Shown here: in pieces, positions 17,704 through 26,980 of the stretch
How the letters are laid out: each line of letters starts with the position of its first letter
Numbering within the stretch: the first letter of the stretch is position 1
Source of the DNA: an uncultured Mycoplasma sp.
Lineage (GTDB): Bacteria; Bacillota_I; Bacilli_A; RF39; UBA660
Assembly: GCA_946554525.1 (NCBI GenBank)
Contig: CAMNSE010000001.1
Location: 116,969-180,968 of the forward strand
DNA: 64,000 nucleotides
Direction of reading: 5' to 3'
Made by a program: the position numbers and the translations under genes
The notes under the pieces: model-generated
What the model was told of the DNA's origin: nothing
Databases searched by the model: none
The model's input: only the letters and a program-made list of their open reading frames with translations

Positions 17704-17790
17704 TTTAATATCTCCTTATCTATATAGATTATTTTAATTAATATTCTATAATTTAATTATAAAGGTAATTTTAAGATTACGCAACAAAAA

Positions 17791-17817
17791 AATGCAATTT
17801 CCTTTTGCATTTTCTTT
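17791..17817 (-). terminator. Terminator of the LRR gene
   Basis: AATGCAA/TTGCATT stem with a T run on the minus strand, directly after the LRR stop codon. Confidence 0.75.
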
Positions 17818-18510
17818 TTAAAAATATAAAATGTTAGCGAGTATAATCCCTAAGATAATTGTTATAGCAGGTATTAATATCATTAATATATTAATACTGC
17901 CTCTCTTTGGCTGTTCTTCTGTTATCTGATATCCACTTAGTATTTCTTTTTCTTGATTTAAATTATTCTGTTCTTTTTTTATTTCAATTCTATTTTTTAA
18001 TTCTTCTAATGATCCAGTAAAATCTTCTAAATAAATAATATAATATACCTTAGTAGGTAATTTTATATTAAGTAGATCGTTAATCTTTAGACTGTTTAAA
18101 TATAAAATTTCACCTATACTTTGTGGTAATGTTAAACCTTGGGCTGTAGTTAAACTGCTCAAATTTAAATGTCCGCCTATACTTTGTGGAAATATTAAGC
18201 CTTTGGCCGAAGTTAAATTACTTAAATATAAAGTTCCACCTATGTTTTGAGGAAATGTTAAATCTTCAGCCGAGGTTAAACTTCTTAAATCTAAATACCA
18301 GCCAATACTTTGTGGGAATATTAATCCTTTAGCTGATATTAAATCACTTAAATTAACATCTCCTTTAACATAGATTAGGCTCTCTGATAAATCTTCTGAA
18401 TTATAAATATTTCCTAAATATACTTTTATTTTATCTTTGTTTCTTCTTAATTCTTCTATATCACTTGCTACTTCTTCTGGTTTACAGTTAAATATTGCCG
18501 AGTAGTCTTC
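17818..18510 (-). pseudogene. Leucine-rich-repeat membrane protein, 3' part (in -1 frame to the upstream gene)
   Basis: The frame is open from about 18540 to the stop at 17818, but no start or ribosome site exists for most of it. It encodes a linker (CKPEEVASDIEELRRNKDK), then four to five repeats of about 23 residues of the type LSNLTSAKGLIFPQSIGG (18060-18370), a charged stretch and a C-terminal membrane helix (ILMILIPAITIILGIILA). It joins smoothly to the gene ending at 18468 if the ribosome slips by -1 at AAA-AAG (18510-18515). It is therefore the second half of one protein, broken by mutation or joined by frameshifting. A truncated restart at a TTG (18160-18162) is possible but has no ribosome site. 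Confidence 0.65.
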
Positions 18511-19187
18511 TTTTTCATTTCTTTTTTGTTTAAATATAAGTATTCATATATTGTTTTGAATGATTCACTTCTTACTAATCTTGCTAGTTCTTCATCTTCT
18601 AGCCTTTCTCTTTTTAAATGTTTCTTTAAATATTCGATACTTTTTCCTACTAATTCAGAATCGATACTTATGAATGGTTCTACGGTATCTTTACTTCGCT
18701 TATTAAATCCACTTTTTTCTTTATTTAATACTCCTATTTTTACCATTCCCATGAAGGCCCATACTTTGCCCCACATTGGTAAGTAATCTGAGTCACTACT
18801 CATAAAGTAGTTTAACCATCCATCTATTGAACTTTTTTGTGCTTCTATTATTCTTCTTGTATGTTCCCTTTTTAACTCTCTTTCTATTTCATTTGTTGGG
18901 TTTACTAGATTTACATGTCCTTGTCCTTCATCTAGATATTCTTCCTCTAAATATCTCCAATAGTTTTCGCTTATATCACTTTCTTTTATTACATATCTCT
19001 TATAATACAGTTCTTTTATTCTTCTTATTCTTTCTTCTTGTTCTCTTACCTTTTCATTTACTCTTTCTATTTTTTCAAAATACGCATCGGCAAGTTCTTT
19101 CTTTTCTTTGGACATGCTTGCTTGTTTGGTTACGATATTTTCTTTTAACAACAAGTCATACAAGCTTTTTATAAACTTATCTTCCAT
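18468..19187 (-). CDS. N-terminal half of a split leucine-rich-repeat protein
   Basis: 239 residues from the ATG at 19185-19187 (AAGGAGG upstream), mostly charged helix, ending KKKTTRQYLTVNQKK where the frame closes. The sequence is not a known family. Near the 3' end two slippery A-rich stretches (C-AAA-AAA-G and G-AAA-AAG) precede the point where the -1 frame continues as the LRR region. As read, the product lacks repeats and membrane anchor. The gene lies downstream of recA but is separated from it by a terminator. Confidence 0.65.
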   Translation of the reverse strand: MEDKFIKSLYDLLLKENIVTKQASMSKEKKELADAYFEKIERVNEKVREQEERIRRIKELYYKRYVIKESDISENYWRYLEEEYLDEGQGHVNLVNPTNEIERELKREHTRRIIEAQKSSIDGWLNYFMSSDSDYLPMWGKVWAFMGMVKIGVLNKEKSGFNKRSKDTVEPFISIDSELVGKSIEYLKKHLKRERLEDEELARLVRSESFKTIYEYLYLNKKEMKKKTTRQYLTVNQKK

Positions 19188-19237
19188 ATCCCTTGCCTCC
19201 TTATTATTTTTAATATAGCATTTTTTTAATTTTTGCG

Positions 19238-19268
19238 CCATAAAAAAAGAAAAGAGAATTCTCTCTTT
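19238..19268 (-). terminator. recA terminator
   Basis: AAAGAGAGAATTCTCTTT stem followed by a long T run on the minus strand. Confidence 0.8.
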
Positions 19269-19270
19269 CA

Positions 19271-20311
19271 CTATTTACTTTCTGGTTTTTTAGAAGATTC
19301 TTTTGTTTCATCAAAGCCATAATGTGCTCTAACTTGTGATTCTATTTCATTTTTTAATTCGGGATTTTCTTTTAAATAAATTTTAACATTTTCTTTGCCC
19401 TGGCCAATTTTTTCACCATTGTAAGAATACCAAGCTCCACTTTTGTCTAAAATGTCTAAAGATGCAGCAATATCAATTAATTCTCCTTCTCTTGATATTC
19501 CTTCACCATACATAATGTCTACACTGGCAGTTTTAAATGGAGGCGCTACTTTATTTTTAACTACTTTAATATTTGTTTTATTTCCAACAATTTGATCTCC
19601 CATTTTTATTTGTTCTGCTCTTCTAATATCCAAACGAATTGTTGCATAGAATTTTAAAGCTCGTCCTCCTGGTGTTGTTTCTGGATTTCCAAACATTACC
19701 CCAACTTTTTCTCTTAACTGATTAATAAAAATTGCTGTAGTTTTAGTTTTATTAATTGTTCCTGATAATTTTCTTAATGCTTGACTCATTAATCTTGCTT
19801 GAAGTCCTACATGTGAATCTCCCATTTCGCCATCAATTTCAGCTTGTGGAACTAATGCTGCTACGGAATCAATAACTACAATATTTACAGCTTCACTTCT
19901 AACTAATGCTTCGCAAATTTCTAAGGCTTGCTCTCCAGTATCTGGTTGAGATAATAATAACTCATTAATATCTACGCCTAAAGCTTTTGCATAAACGGGA
20001 TCTAGCGCATGCTCTGCATCAATAAACGCTGCACGTCCACCTTGTTTTTGAACTTCTGCAATAGCTTGTAATGCAATCGTAGTTTTACCAGAAGATTCAG
20101 GTCCATATATTTCTATAATTCTCCCTTTTGGAAATCCTCCTACTCCTAAAGCTATGTCAAGTGATAAAGAGCCACTGGACGTTACATCTATTTTTGTATG
20201 CTCTTCACTTCCTAGTTTCATAATTGCCCCTGCACCAAATTGTTTCTCTATATCGGCTAAAACTTGTTCTAGTGCTTTATCTTTATCCTTTATATCCTTT
20301 ACTTGTTTCAT
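19271..20311 (-). CDS. recA: Recombinase RecA
   Basis: 346 residues with Walker A GPESSGKT, the MAW/L2 region ([21 protein letters not shown]) and a short acidic/basic tail. RecA forms filaments on ssDNA for recombination and triggers LexA self-cleavage. AAAGGA precedes the ATG. The promoter and a probable SOS box lie upstream, so damage induction is expected. Monocistronic. Confidence 0.98.
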   Translation of the reverse strand: MKQVKDIKDKDKALEQVLADIEKQFGAGAIMKLGSEEHTKIDVTSSGSLSLDIALGVGGFPKGRIIEIYGPESSGKTTIALQAIAEVQKQGGRAAFIDAEHALDPVYAKALGVDINELLLSQPDTGEQALEICEALVRSEAVNIVVIDSVAALVPQAEIDGEMGDSHVGLQARLMSQALRKLSGTINKTKTTAIFINQLREKVGVMFGNPETTPGGRALKFYATIRLDIRRAEQIKMGDQIVGNKTNIKVVKNKVAPPFKTASVDIMYGEGISREGELIDIAASLDILDKSGAWYSYNGEKIGQGKENVKIYLKENPELKNEIESQVRAHYGFDETKESSKKPESK

Positions 20312-20340
20312 ATTTTTAATCCTTTCTTTACTACATTCTC

Positions 20341-20369
20341 ATTTTAATATATAATTATTTATTTGTCAA
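20341..20369 (-). promoter_or_regulatory. recA promoter
   Basis: On the minus strand TTGACA, 17 bp, TAAAAT. Confidence 0.75.
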
Positions 20370-20377
20370 GCTTTTTT

Positions 20378-20390
20378 CGAACATTTGTAT
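20378..20390. promoter_or_regulatory. Putative LexA (SOS) box upstream of recA
   Basis: CGAACATTTGTAT, just upstream of the recA -35, matches the left half and most of the spacing of the Gram-positive box CGAAC-N4-GTTCG. It shares CGAACA-NN-TGTA with the site by lexA at 26217. A second CGAAT half-site faces it at 20393-20397. Confidence 0.55.
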
Positions 20391-20514
20391 ATATTCGACA
20401 AAAAATACGATTTAACTAGTAAAATAAATAGATGCCTATTTAGTGTAAAGTTATAATCCGATTGTTTGCATATTTATTTAAATAATGGTAAAATAAGATT
20501 GTGGAGTGATATTT

Positions 20515-20901
20515 ATGGAAAACATTGAAAAAAAGATGACAGAAGCTTTTACTATAAACAATTATCAAGGTACAAAAGAAGAAAAGTTAGCATTAAGAGA
20601 CTTAGCTACTCAAATGTCTTTAGCAACCGATATTCAATTTGGTAAGTCTGAAGAATCAGCTATAAATTTTAAAACAATATTTAATGAGCTTTTAGGATTA
20701 AGTCCTGAAGATTTAGAAAAGGGAATGCTACCAGCTATTGAAAGACTTTTCATGAAAAGAGTTAATGCTGTTATGGACTTCGCTAGTGCAAGATTGTGGT
20801 ATGAAAGCAATAAAGAAGCATTTGATGCCGCGTATGGTGCAGTTCTCGACTACATGAATCTAAATCATCCTGAAATGTTATCAGAAACTAGAGCAATCTA
20901 G
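20515..20901 (+). CDS. Hypothetical protein
   Basis: 128 residues, all-helical and soluble (MENIEKKMTEAFTINNYQGTKEEKLALRDLATQMSL...). The ATG at 20515 has GGAG 8 nt upstream; an upstream in-frame GTG overlaps that site. It is divergent from recA across a 200-bp intergenic region, but no SOS box faces it. No family recognised. Confidence 0.75.
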   Translation: MENIEKKMTEAFTINNYQGTKEEKLALRDLATQMSLATDIQFGKSEESAINFKTIFNELLGLSPEDLEKGMLPAIERLFMKRVNAVMDFASARLWYESNKEAFDAAYGAVLDYMNLNHPEMLSETRAI

Positions 20902-20962
20902 TTTTTAATTTGCATTTTTTTCATAATGTGTTAAAATATTAAAAAATTAAAGGAGAGAAATT

Positions 20963-21853
20963 ATGCCAGCATATATTTCACATGCAATTTTTGGTCATTC
21001 TTTATATCAAACTGGAGACCATGATGAAAAAATATTTAAAGTAAAAATTAATCCAGAGTCTTTAAAAACCTACTCATTAGGAATCGATCTAGCTACACTT
21101 TGTATTGATGTTCATAGTGTAAAAACTCAAGCATTCTTACTTAATCTTATTAAAACTATTAAAGACTATCATTTAGAAGAAAATGAAGAAGTTTTAGCTT
21201 TTTTATATGGGCATATTAGTCATTTCTTTATGGATACTAACATACATCCTTTAATATTTTATATTGAAAAGGGCTGCAAAAAAACAAATATTTTTGATCC
21301 TCATACTTTAATAGAAGGCTACATTAGTGAATATTTAGCTTACCAAATTTTAAACTGTGATGTTATGACAGTTAAAAGCAATTTTTTTAATCAAGCAGAT
21401 TTAAATAATCCAGATGTTGCTCGCCTAATTAATTCTGAATATAAAAGAATCTATAATCAGCCTAACATTTTAAGTTGTTACAAAAGGACAATTAGATTGC
21501 TTACTGTCCTAGAATCTTTTATTAAAAACTTTACCTCTAAAGACATGCTTTTATGGATTGCTTCATTTCAAAATTTTTTAGATAAAAATAAATTAACCCG
21601 CGAAGAGATTCATAATAGTGCGAACGCGTCTTGGAAAAATCCAGTTACTGGCGAAGTTCATTATAAAAGCTTAATAGACTTATATTATAGATCTTTAGAA
21701 ATGACTCTATATGCCATTTTAAAAGTTAATGCTTATTTATATGATAATGCTCCATTGTCTACATTAGAAGGCATTTTCCCAAATATATCATATGATACAG
21801 GAGTAGATATATCAAAAGGATTTGATATGGCATATACTAGAAAAAGAAGATAA
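20963..21853 (+). CDS. Zinc-dependent phospholipase C-like protein
   Basis: The 296-residue protein carries the family pattern: an N-terminal HAIFG, then AFLYGHISHFFMDTNIHP (His/Asp zinc ligands, about residues 89-106) and a distal HxLIEGYI motif. Related proteins include the catalytic domain of clostridial alpha-toxin, but family members in gut Firmicutes often lack a signal peptide, as here, and are probably cytoplasmic hydrolases of unknown substrate. AAAGGAGAG precedes the ATG. Confidence 0.75.
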   Translation: MPAYISHAIFGHSLYQTGDHDEKIFKVKINPESLKTYSLGIDLATLCIDVHSVKTQAFLLNLIKTIKDYHLEENEEVLAFLYGHISHFFMDTNIHPLIFYIEKGCKKTNIFDPHTLIEGYISEYLAYQILNCDVMTVKSNFFNQADLNNPDVARLINSEYKRIYNQPNILSCYKRTIRLLTVLESFIKNFTSKDMLLWIASFQNFLDKNKLTREEIHNSANASWKNPVTGEVHYKSLIDLYYRSLEMTLYAILKVNAYLYDNAPLSTLEGIFPNISYDTGVDISKGFDMAYTRKRR

Positions 21854-21908
21854 TTTTAAATTACTATAAAAAATCAGTACTAATACCTTCTTTTTTTCAT
21901 ATATTTAT

Positions 21909-21936
21909 TTGACATATTTTAAAAAATGTGTATAAT
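21909..21936 (+). promoter_or_regulatory. rpsD promoter
   Basis: TTGACA, 16 bp, TATAAT. Confidence 0.85.
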
Positions 21937-21942
21937 TATTAG

Positions 21943-22099
21943 TACAAGTACATGGCAGTGCTTTATTCTGTTTATAACGTGTTTATTACATTTTGTCTAA
22001 AAGTAGTTAGGACTGCCCTAATCGAAATTACTTAAATAAACTCCCTATAAAGAGAAAAAGCATCCTTTGTATTTAATTTAATAGAAAGGAGAATATTAA
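21943..22099 (+). promoter_or_regulatory. Putative S4 autoregulatory leader of rpsD
   Basis: A leader of about 157 nt separates the promoter from rpsD. GGCAGT (21954-21959) can pair with ACTGCC (22012-22017), closing a domain with further pairing inside. Firmicute rpsD mRNAs carry such S4-binding leaders that shut off their own translation, so this is the likely role; the exact class is not established here. Confidence 0.6.
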
Positions 22100-22702
22100 A
22101 TGGCAAGATATACTGGTCCAGCTTATAAAAAATCTAGAAGACTTAATTTCTCTACATTAGAGAATGGTAAAGATTTAGCTAAGCGTCCTTATGCTCCAGG
22201 TCAACATGGAAATGACAGAAGAAAAAAATTAAGCGAATATGGTGTTCAATTACAAGAAAAACAAAAAGTAAGAATCATGTATGGCTTAAACGAGAAACAA
22301 TTTCATCGTCTATTTGACCGCGCTTCAAAAATGAAGGGTGTTGCAGGCGAAAATATGTTAAAACTTCTTGAATCAAGACTTGATAATGTGGTTTATCGTA
22401 TGGGGCTTGCAAATACAAGACGTGGTGCTAGACAAATTGTTAACCATGGTCATATAACTGTTAACGGCATTAAAGTAAACATTCCTTCTTACTCTTGTAA
22501 GCCAGGAGATGTTATAGCTGTTAAAGAAAACTCTTTAGACCATCCAGCTATTAAAGCTAGCTTGGAAGCTAATGTTAAATGCCCAGCTTTTGTTTCTTTT
22601 GATAAAAACAAAATGACAGGAACTTACGTAAGATATCCTGAAAGAAGCGAGCTTAATCAAGAAATTAATGAATCACTTATCGTTGAATTTTACAACAGAT
22701 AA
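22100..22702 (+). CDS. rpsD: 30S ribosomal protein S4
   Basis: 200 residues matching S4: the N-terminal basic segment, then the S4 RNA-binding domain ([30 protein letters not shown]) and the C-terminal YPER. It binds 16S rRNA early in 30S assembly. The N-terminal zinc cysteines of some S4 proteins are absent. GAAAGGAG precedes the ATG. It stands alone, as in Bacillus. Confidence 0.98.
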   Translation: MARYTGPAYKKSRRLNFSTLENGKDLAKRPYAPGQHGNDRRKKLSEYGVQLQEKQKVRIMYGLNEKQFHRLFDRASKMKGVAGENMLKLLESRLDNVVYRMGLANTRRGARQIVNHGHITVNGIKVNIPSYSCKPGDVIAVKENSLDHPAIKASLEANVKCPAFVSFDKNKMTGTYVRYPERSELNQEINESLIVEFYNR

Positions 22703-22709
22703 TAAAAAG

Positions 22710-22731
22710 CTACTAGAAATAGTAGTTTTTT
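22710..22731 (+). terminator. rpsD terminator
   Basis: CTACTA-GAAA-TAGTAG hairpin (GNRA loop) and a T run. Confidence 0.85.
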
Positions 22732-22740
22732 GTTGCTAAA

Positions 22741-22766
22741 AAAGATGGATACTAAAATCCATCTTA
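22741..22766 (-). terminator. Terminator of the LiaF-like gene
   Basis: AAGATGGAT/ATCCATCTT 9-bp stem and T run on the minus strand. Confidence 0.85.
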
Positions 22767-23414
22767 AATAATATCGATTCCGCCAAAGACACATGTGTAA
22801 TTTAAATAAATGGTTACTTTAGCATCAGAGTTTTCGTCATATTTGTTATCAACTCCACCAAAAATTGGAACACCATTAATTTTTAGATTGACTCCTTCAG
22901 GTAATTTTAAATCAATTCCGCCAAAAATAGAAATGCATTCAATTACTACATCTTTGTCTATTTTAGCTTTTCTAAGATCAAGTTCAATGCCACCAAAAAC
23001 AGTTGTCGCTGTAAAGTCGCTTTCTAATTTCATGATTTTTTCATCAATACCAGAGAAAACTGCAACATAACTTTTACTGTTAGCTTTATCGATTGTTTTC
23101 TCTCTTTTAGGTATAAATATTAATCTTAAGCCAAAAATGATTATAATAACAGGAACAATGATTTTCCAAATCATACTCCATGCAATAATATCTTGAGCTG
23201 CTAATAAAAGCAATATACCAACAGTTAAAGAAATAAATGAGCCAGTAAATGATTCTTTTTTAAATAAACCATAAACAGATGGTATAATAATAAATAAACT
23301 CCACCAACCTTTAAAGAATATTTCTACTTGCCACCAGTCTAAATTATTTCCTAAAAAAATTAAGCCTATAACAATTAAAATGATCCCCCAAAATATTTTA
23401 TCTAGTTTTTTCAT
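22764..23414 (-). CDS. LiaF-like cell-envelope stress protein
   Basis: 216 residues. The N-terminal 105 hold four membrane helices with a W-rich first pair (IIVIGLIFLGNNLDWW). The C-terminal half is the beta-repeat domain with recurrent FGGIDL-type motifs (VFGGIELDLRKAKI, IFGGIDLKLPEG, IFGGVD, VFGGIDII). This fits LiaF and relatives, which restrain LiaRS-type signalling in response to cell-wall antibiotics. No liaRS genes lie next to it. AAAGGAG precedes the ATG. Confidence 0.85.
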   Translation of the reverse strand: MKKLDKIFWGIILIVIGLIFLGNNLDWWQVEIFFKGWWSLFIIIPSVYGLFKKESFTGSFISLTVGILLLLAAQDIIAWSMIWKIIVPVIIIIFGLRLIFIPKREKTIDKANSKSYVAVFSGIDEKIMKLESDFTATTVFGGIELDLRKAKIDKDVVIECISIFGGIDLKLPEGVNLKINGVPIFGGVDNKYDENSDAKVTIYLNYTCVFGGIDII

Positions 23415-23471
23415 ATAAAACTAAAACTCCTTTCATTATATGGATTATATCATAAAAAAAGAAAAAAATAA

Positions 23472-24740
23472 TTATTTTTTCTTCATTTTTATTACGCAAA
23501 TTTCTTTAGTATTAATATTTTTTATGATATTGTTAATATCTGTTAAAGTGATATCTTCATATATTTTCTTCACATCAGTAATAATTTCATCATAATAAAT
23601 TATATAATTTTGAATCATATTATTTACACTTTCAACATCTTCATAATTAAGTATTAACGCCGCTATTGATGAATTTACTTTTCTTTTTAAATCTTCTTCA
23701 TCCACATATAAATTTTTTAATTTTTCAAGTATTTTTTTAATAGCTTCATCTAAATATTTACTCTCTATTGTAATGTCTATTACAACATAGTCTTTTAAAA
23801 TAAATCGAGATGCAGATAAATACGTAACTAATTCTTGTTGTAGTAAATCTTCCTTGAAATCAGAAGTGTCCCCAAAATTACAATTTAAAATAATATTCAT
23901 TAGAATGTTTAACTGTTGATCATTAAAATTTTTAAACTTAATTTTAGGGATTTTCATACCAATTTTAGCTTTTTCAACCTCAACGTTAGCAAGAATTTCT
24001 AATTCTTTTTTACATACTCCTTTTGGTTCCTTCACTTCTAGCTTAACCGGATTTAGATATTCTGGGATTTCTTTTTTTCCTAAATTTTCATTTGCAATTT
24101 TTTCAATTTCATAAGGATTAACGTTCCCTGTTACAACTAAAAACATGTTTTTAGGATGATAAAATGCATTATAAATTAGTTCTATATCTTTTAATGTTAT
24201 TTTCTTAATATCATCAACTTCCCCTGTTATTAAGTTTCGGTATTTTTCTTTATGATACATACATTCATTAAACTTAAAATATAACTCATTATAAGGCATA
24301 TCATGCCCCATGTTAATTTCAGAGGCAATAATGCCCTTTTCTTTTTGAATCATTTCTTTAGTAAAGTAAGGATTAAATACATAGTCTAATAAATTGTTTA
24401 AGTTTTCTTCTATTTTATTAGTTCCCATTACTAAATAACTAGTGTACTTAAAAGTAGTAAAAGCATTAATATCGCTTCCTAGAGGATCAAATAAATCATT
24501 AGCCGTTACATCTTTTTTTACATTAAACTTTATATGTTCCATAAAATGAGCTATTCCATTTGGCACTTTATATCTTTTGCCACTCATTTCAAACTCTGTA
24601 TTTAATGAACCATATTTTACATTCAACGATAAATAAAAACTTTTAGCATATTCATTTTTCCATATATATATAGGAAGGCCTTCTTTGGAAATTGTTTTAT
24701 AAATTACTTCATCTAAACCATTTATCTTAATTGTTTCCAT
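23472..24740 (-). CDS. M16 family metallopeptidase (YmfH-like)
   Basis: 422 residues. The inverted zinc motif HFMEH (HxxEH, about residue 66-70) with a downstream Glu indicates the catalytic M16 subunit. Its start overlaps the preceding M16 gene by 14 bp, so the two are co-translated, like ymfF-ymfH of Bacillus. The substrate is unknown; such pairs process peptides in the cytoplasm. GGAGGG precedes the ATG. Confidence 0.88.
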   Translation of the reverse strand: METIKINGLDEVIYKTISKEGLPIYIWKNEYAKSFYLSLNVKYGSLNTEFEMSGKRYKVPNGIAHFMEHIKFNVKKDVTANDLFDPLGSDINAFTTFKYTSYLVMGTNKIEENLNNLLDYVFNPYFTKEMIQKEKGIIASEINMGHDMPYNELYFKFNECMYHKEKYRNLITGEVDDIKKITLKDIELIYNAFYHPKNMFLVVTGNVNPYEIEKIANENLGKKEIPEYLNPVKLEVKEPKGVCKKELEILANVEVEKAKIGMKIPKIKFKNFNDQQLNILMNIILNCNFGDTSDFKEDLLQQELVTYLSASRFILKDYVVIDITIESKYLDEAIKKILEKLKNLYVDEEDLKRKVNSSIAALILNYEDVESVNNMIQNYIIYYDEIITDVKKIYEDITLTDINNIIKNINTKEICVIKMKKK

Positions 24741-25995
24741 TTTCTTCGCCCTCCAAAATAAATAATAAGTTTGGTTTTATTTTTTTTGAAACATGTACAA
24801 TTTCTTCTTTGGATATATCTTTTATTAGCTTAATTCTCTCATCAATAAGAGGCAAATTATCTAATACATGAAATACATAATTATTTAAAATACCTGCCGG
24901 GCTATCCAAAGCTAAATTTAGTGAAAAAATAAAATTTTCTTTTGCTGAATTTAGTTCTTTTTCACTAAAACTCCCATTTGCCATTTCTTTCAAAGATTTA
25001 TTAATAAGCTTTAAAGCATGGGGCACATCTTTTTTAGCTATTGATGTTTGAATAAGCATTAAGTTATCATACTTCAAATACATGCTTTTTACTACATAAC
25101 AAAGAGAATTTTTTTCTCGAAGGTTTTGATATAGCTTATTATTCAAGCCTCCCCCTCCAAGAAGATAGTTATAAAAATACATAGTAGTAATTTTCTCTTT
25201 TTCCGTTAAGTTATCTAAAGAATAAATACCTATTAAATTTGATTCTAAAAATTTAGATTGTTCTTTGATAGTTTTGACTCTTTTGGCACACTCATTTTTT
25301 ACATATAATTGAATTTCCTTAGTTTTTATAACAGGATTTTTAAAGTGTTTATAAATGATATTAGCAACTTTATCCATATCAAGATTTCCTACAACAAAAA
25401 TATCACATTCATTAGTATTAATTAATTCATCATATCCTTCAGCAAGTTTTTTAGGTGTGATTTGTTCAAGCTCATCTAATGAGCCTAGTACACTTAAGCC
25501 ACTAGGGCTTTTCAAATGACTAAGAGCTTTCCTTAAAGAAACATTACTAATATTTTCATTAACTCCTAGAATTTCATCATGTAATCTATTTTTTACGATA
25601 TTAAAATTTTTAATGTCAAATTCTTTTGCTTTTACTAGCGGGTTCATAATCATTTCAAACGGTAGCTTTAATACATTTTCCAAATAGTCTTCATCTGCTA
25701 CATAACTAGGATTTAAAAAGCCTAAGACGAATGAAGTCATCATAACATTTCCCGTTTTATTAGTTAATCCATAAAATGATGCTTGATAATACTCTTCCAA
25801 TTTTTTTACTACTTCTTTTCTAGATGGATAAGCTTCAGAGCAATCACTCATTATGTCCGCTAAAAAGGTTTTTAATAAAAGATTGCCCTTTTTTACATCG
25901 TCTTTAAATATTATTTCCATTTGGCATGTTTTAAAGCGATTTGTTTTTACAGTATATATATTAAATGAAGGATATTCATATTTCTTGTATTCCAA
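24727..25995 (-). CDS. M16 family metallopeptidase-like subunit (YmfF-like, no zinc motif)
   Basis: 422 residues with the M16 fold (LLGGGGLNNKLYQNLREKNSLCYVV is the typical second-domain motif). The HxxEH zinc site is missing (FLADIMSDCSEAYPSR lies at that place). It should therefore be the non-catalytic partner of the HFMEH protein encoded downstream, as in other M16B pairs. The start is a TTG (25993-25995) with GAGGTG upstream. Confidence 0.88.
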   Translation of the reverse strand: MEYKKYEYPSFNIYTVKTNRFKTCQMEIIFKDDVKKGNLLLKTFLADIMSDCSEAYPSRKEVVKKLEEYYQASFYGLTNKTGNVMMTSFVLGFLNPSYVADEDYLENVLKLPFEMIMNPLVKAKEFDIKNFNIVKNRLHDEILGVNENISNVSLRKALSHLKSPSGLSVLGSLDELEQITPKKLAEGYDELINTNECDIFVVGNLDMDKVANIIYKHFKNPVIKTKEIQLYVKNECAKRVKTIKEQSKFLESNLIGIYSLDNLTEKEKITTMYFYNYLLGGGGLNNKLYQNLREKNSLCYVVKSMYLKYDNLMLIQTSIAKKDVPHALKLINKSLKEMANGSFSEKELNSAKENFIFSLNLALDSPAGILNNYVFHVLDNLPLIDERIKLIKDISKEEIVHVSKKIKPNLLFILEGEENGNN

Positions 25996-26042
25996 TTAAA
26001 GTCACCTCTTCTTTTTTATTATATCACACTTTCAATATTTTA

Positions 26043-26183
26043 TTAATAATTTAAAGCAATACCATGTTCTTCCTCTATAACATTATTTAATTTCTCAAAT
26101 CTTGTGCAAACTAGAATCACCCCAAAAAAGATTACTAAATATAAAAAGATAGCACCTCCATAATTAATCAAAATTTTTCTCAT
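26043..26183 (-). CDS. 46-aa membrane protein under a SOS-box promoter, divergent from lexA
   Basis: A short frame with an excellent TAAGGAG site encodes 46 residues: MRKILINYGG, a transmembrane helix (AIFLYLVIFFGVILVC) and a short acidic tail (NNVIEEEHGIALNY). It is divergent from lexA. Its promoter has a SOS-box-like site between -35 and -10 (26206-26235). In Bacillus the gene divergent from lexA is yneA, a SOS-induced division inhibitor, and other bacteria use tiny membrane proteins for the same job. I infer an analogous role; there is no sequence similarity to prove it. Confidence 0.65.
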   Translation of the reverse strand: MRKILINYGGAIFLYLVIFFGVILVCTRFEKLNNVIEEEHGIALNY

Positions 26184-26205
26184 AATATCATCTCCTTACA
26201 CGAAC

Positions 26206-26235
26206 ATTATATCGCAGTACATGTGTTCGTTTCAA
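26206..26235 (-). promoter_or_regulatory. SOS-regulated promoter of the 46-aa membrane protein
   Basis: On the minus strand TTGAAA (26230-26235), 18 bp, TATAAT (26206-26211). The spacer contains CGAACACATGTAC (26217-26229), close to the Gram-positive LexA box. CGAACA also recurs inverted at 26201-26206, so the region is flanked by facing half-sites 29 bp apart. Confidence 0.6.
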
Positions 26236-26271
26236 GTCAAAAATCATTTTTTAGAAATAAAATACATTTGT

Positions 26272-26300
26272 TTGACAATCGTACGTTTTTATGTTATGAT
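26272..26300 (+). promoter_or_regulatory. lexA promoter
   Basis: TTGACA, 17 bp, TATGAT, 20 bp before the lexA start codon. The spacer contains a weak box-like ATCGTACGTTT. Confidence 0.75.
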
Positions 26301-26320
26301 GTTAATGGAGGTAAAAGAAA

Positions 26321-26941
26321 ATGGCAAAGAAAATTACTGAAAAACAAAATAACGTCTTGGATTATATTAAAAAGTATACAGCTATGCATGGATATCCCCC
26401 ATCAATTAGAGAAATTGGGCAGGCTTTGGGATTATCTAGTCCTGCGACTGTTCATACACATGTTAGAAAACTTTGTGATGCAGGATATATAAAAGTTGAA
26501 AACAATAAATTTAGAGCAATGGAAATTTTAGTCGACAATGAGTATGAAGAGAAAAATGAAGAAATTATAAAGGTTCCACATTTAGGCAAAGTTACAGCAG
26601 GAAGCCCTATTGAAGCAATCGAAAGACCTAATGAATTTTTTGACCTACCAGCTTCATTAATACCTGCAAAAGAAACTATTTTTACTTTAAATGTGAGTGG
26701 AGAATCTATGATTAATGCAGGAATCTATAGTGGAGATATTGTAATTGTTCAAAAGCAAAGTAGTGCTCGTAATGGCGATATTGTTGTTGCCATGACGGAT
26801 GAAAATGAAGTAACACTTAAAACTTATTATAAAGAAAATGGACACTTTAGATTACAACCCGAAAATGATACGATGGCACCTATTATTCTTGATAATGTCA
26901 CCATTTTGGGAAAAGCAATTGGTTTATATAGAAAGTTTTAA
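26321..26941 (+). CDS. lexA: LexA repressor
   Basis: 206 residues: a winged helix-turn-helix (residues 1-65, PPSIREIGQALGLSSPATVHTHV), the self-cleavage site Ala93-Gly94 (KVTAGSP), catalytic Ser129 (SGESM) and Lys167. It represses SOS genes until RecA filaments promote its cleavage. Candidate operators lie upstream of recA and of the divergent micro-protein. GGAGG precedes the ATG. Monocistronic. Confidence 0.97.
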   Translation: MAKKITEKQNNVLDYIKKYTAMHGYPPSIREIGQALGLSSPATVHTHVRKLCDAGYIKVENNKFRAMEILVDNEYEEKNEEIIKVPHLGKVTAGSPIEAIERPNEFFDLPASLIPAKETIFTLNVSGESMINAGIYSGDIVIVQKQSSARNGDIVVAMTDENEVTLKTYYKENGHFRLQPENDTMAPIILDNVTILGKAIGLYRKF

Positions 26942-26945
26942 TTTA

Positions 26946-26980
26946 AAAAACAAGGCAATTAACTTTGTCTTGTTTTTATT
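26946..26980. terminator. Terminator between lexA and the U32 peptidase gene
   Basis: AAACAAG-CAA...TTG-CTTGTTT imperfect stem followed by T residues; serves convergent genes. Confidence 0.65.
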
